Both the position numbers and the translations under genes were made by a program. Below the pieces are notes generated by a model. That model was not told the origin of the DNA. It saw only the letters and a list, made by a program, of their open reading frames with translations, and did no database searches. A stretch of DNA of 6,890 nucleotides, taken from Hyphomonadaceae bacterium. GTDB lineage: Bacteria > Pseudomonadota > Alphaproteobacteria > Caulobacterales > Hyphomonadaceae. Position 1 is the first letter of the stretch, and each line of letters begins with the position of its first letter. The stretch lies in NCBI GenBank assembly GCA_030696545.1, contig JAUYSA010000413.1:1-6890 (forward strand), read 5' to 3'. Below are positions 6,460-6,890 of the stretch, in pieces.

Positions 6460-6890
6460 TTAGACGTCGAACTCGAGGCCGATCGCGGAATAGCGCTCGC
6501 GATTATCCTGCCAGCGTTCGGAGACTTTCACGCGCAGGAACAGATGCACGGGCCGGCCGAGGATATCGGACAGCTCCTTGCGGGAAGCCATGCCGATCTC
6601 CTTGATCGTCTGTCCGTTCTTGCCAAGCACGATGCTGCGGTGGCCCTCGCGGGAGACGTGGATCAACTGGTCGACTTTCACGGCGCCGTTTTCGTGGGGC
6701 TCCCACGTCTCGGTTTCGACTGTCAGCTGGTACGGGATCTCCTGGTGAAGGCGAAGCATCAGCTTCTCGCGCGTCACTTCAGCAGCGAGCATCCGCACCG
6801 GGATATCGGCTGATTGGTCTTCGGGAAACAGGTACGGTCCTTCTGGCATACGCGAGGCCAGCATGTCGGCAAGCTGGTCGACGCCGTCGC
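6460..6890 (-). CDS. era: GTPase Era, C-terminal part (KH domain), truncated by the window edge
   Basis: The last 142 residues of Era are visible; the GTPase domain lies beyond the window end. Era is an essential GTP-binding protein that binds the 3' end of 16S rRNA and helps mature the 30S ribosomal subunit, near the inner membrane. The visible part contains the linker MPEGPYLFPEDQSAD, the AAEVTREKLMLRLHQEIPY helix that opens the KH domain, and the KH core SIVLGKNGQTIKEIG with the RNA-binding GKNG (GxxG) loop, ending LEFDV and TAA at 6462-6460. An internal ATG at 6864 is not the true start: the frame stays open upstream to the window edge and reads DGVDQLAD, consistent with Era. In many alphaproteobacteria era sits in an rnc-era-recO cluster; here the next gene is the small membrane protein instead of recO. 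Confidence 0.95.
   Translation of the reverse strand, partial: DGVDQLADMLASRMPEGPYLFPEDQSADIPVRMLAAEVTREKLMLRLHQEIPYQLTVETETWEPHENGAVKVDQLIHVSREGHRSIVLGKNGQTIKEIGMASRKELSDILGRPVHLFLRVKVSERWQDNRERYSAIGLEFDV

Noticed and set aside
6544..6813. Plus-strand open frame opposite era
   Set aside because: It is the antisense shadow of the Era KH domain, whose sequence is unmistakable on the minus strand.

Overview
The window comes from a GC-rich proteobacterial chromosome, most likely an alphaproteobacterium. This is an inference from the compact coupled genes, the short monomeric-type phenylalanine hydroxylase and the general look of the proteins; a marine Hyphomonadaceae-like lineage would fit but cannot be proven from the sequence. 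There is no rRNA, tRNA, CRISPR array, insertion sequence or phage signature. Nearly all of the window is coding, and the longest stretch without a gene is the 97 bases between the end of era and the gene that follows it.

Layout: (1) bases 1-165 are the 3' end of an unidentified plus-strand gene. (2) 186-1046 is phenylalanine-4-hydroxylase (phhA). (3) 1107-5936 is a tight four-gene plus-strand operon: class I DNA photolyase, a COG2907-type FAD-dependent amine-oxidase-fold oxidoreductase, a DUF1365 protein, and a cyclopropane-fatty-acid-synthase-like methyltransferase. Every internal junction is a 4-base stop/start overlap (ATGA, GTGA, ATGA), so the genes are probably translationally coupled. 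(4) 6364-5933 on the minus strand is a small basic single-pass membrane protein. (5) 6890-6460 on the minus strand is the C-terminal part of the GTPase Era.

The operon is the most interesting part. Photolyase repairs UV-induced pyrimidine dimers using light. The other three products look like a membrane-lipid modification set, in which a SAM-dependent methyltransferase acts on unsaturated acyl chains with a flavin oxidoreductase and DUF1365 as partners. Similar photolyase/oxidoreductase/DUF1365/Cfa groupings are known in proteobacteria under light-responsive or singlet-oxygen-responsive (ECF sigma/ChrR or LitR) control, so a photo-oxidative stress operon is the best reading. The Cfa-like enzyme lacks two of the bicarbonate-pocket residues of E. 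coli Cfa (Cys to Ser, His to Gln). This raises the possibility that it makes a methyl- or methylene-branched (for example furan-fatty-acid precursor) product instead of a cyclopropane.

Other oddities are a photolyase that can only start at TTG while an ATG lies 10 bases upstream in the wrong frame, and a tail-to-tail 4-base overlap between the operon's last gene and the minus-strand membrane protein gene, which leaves no room for an intergenic terminator.
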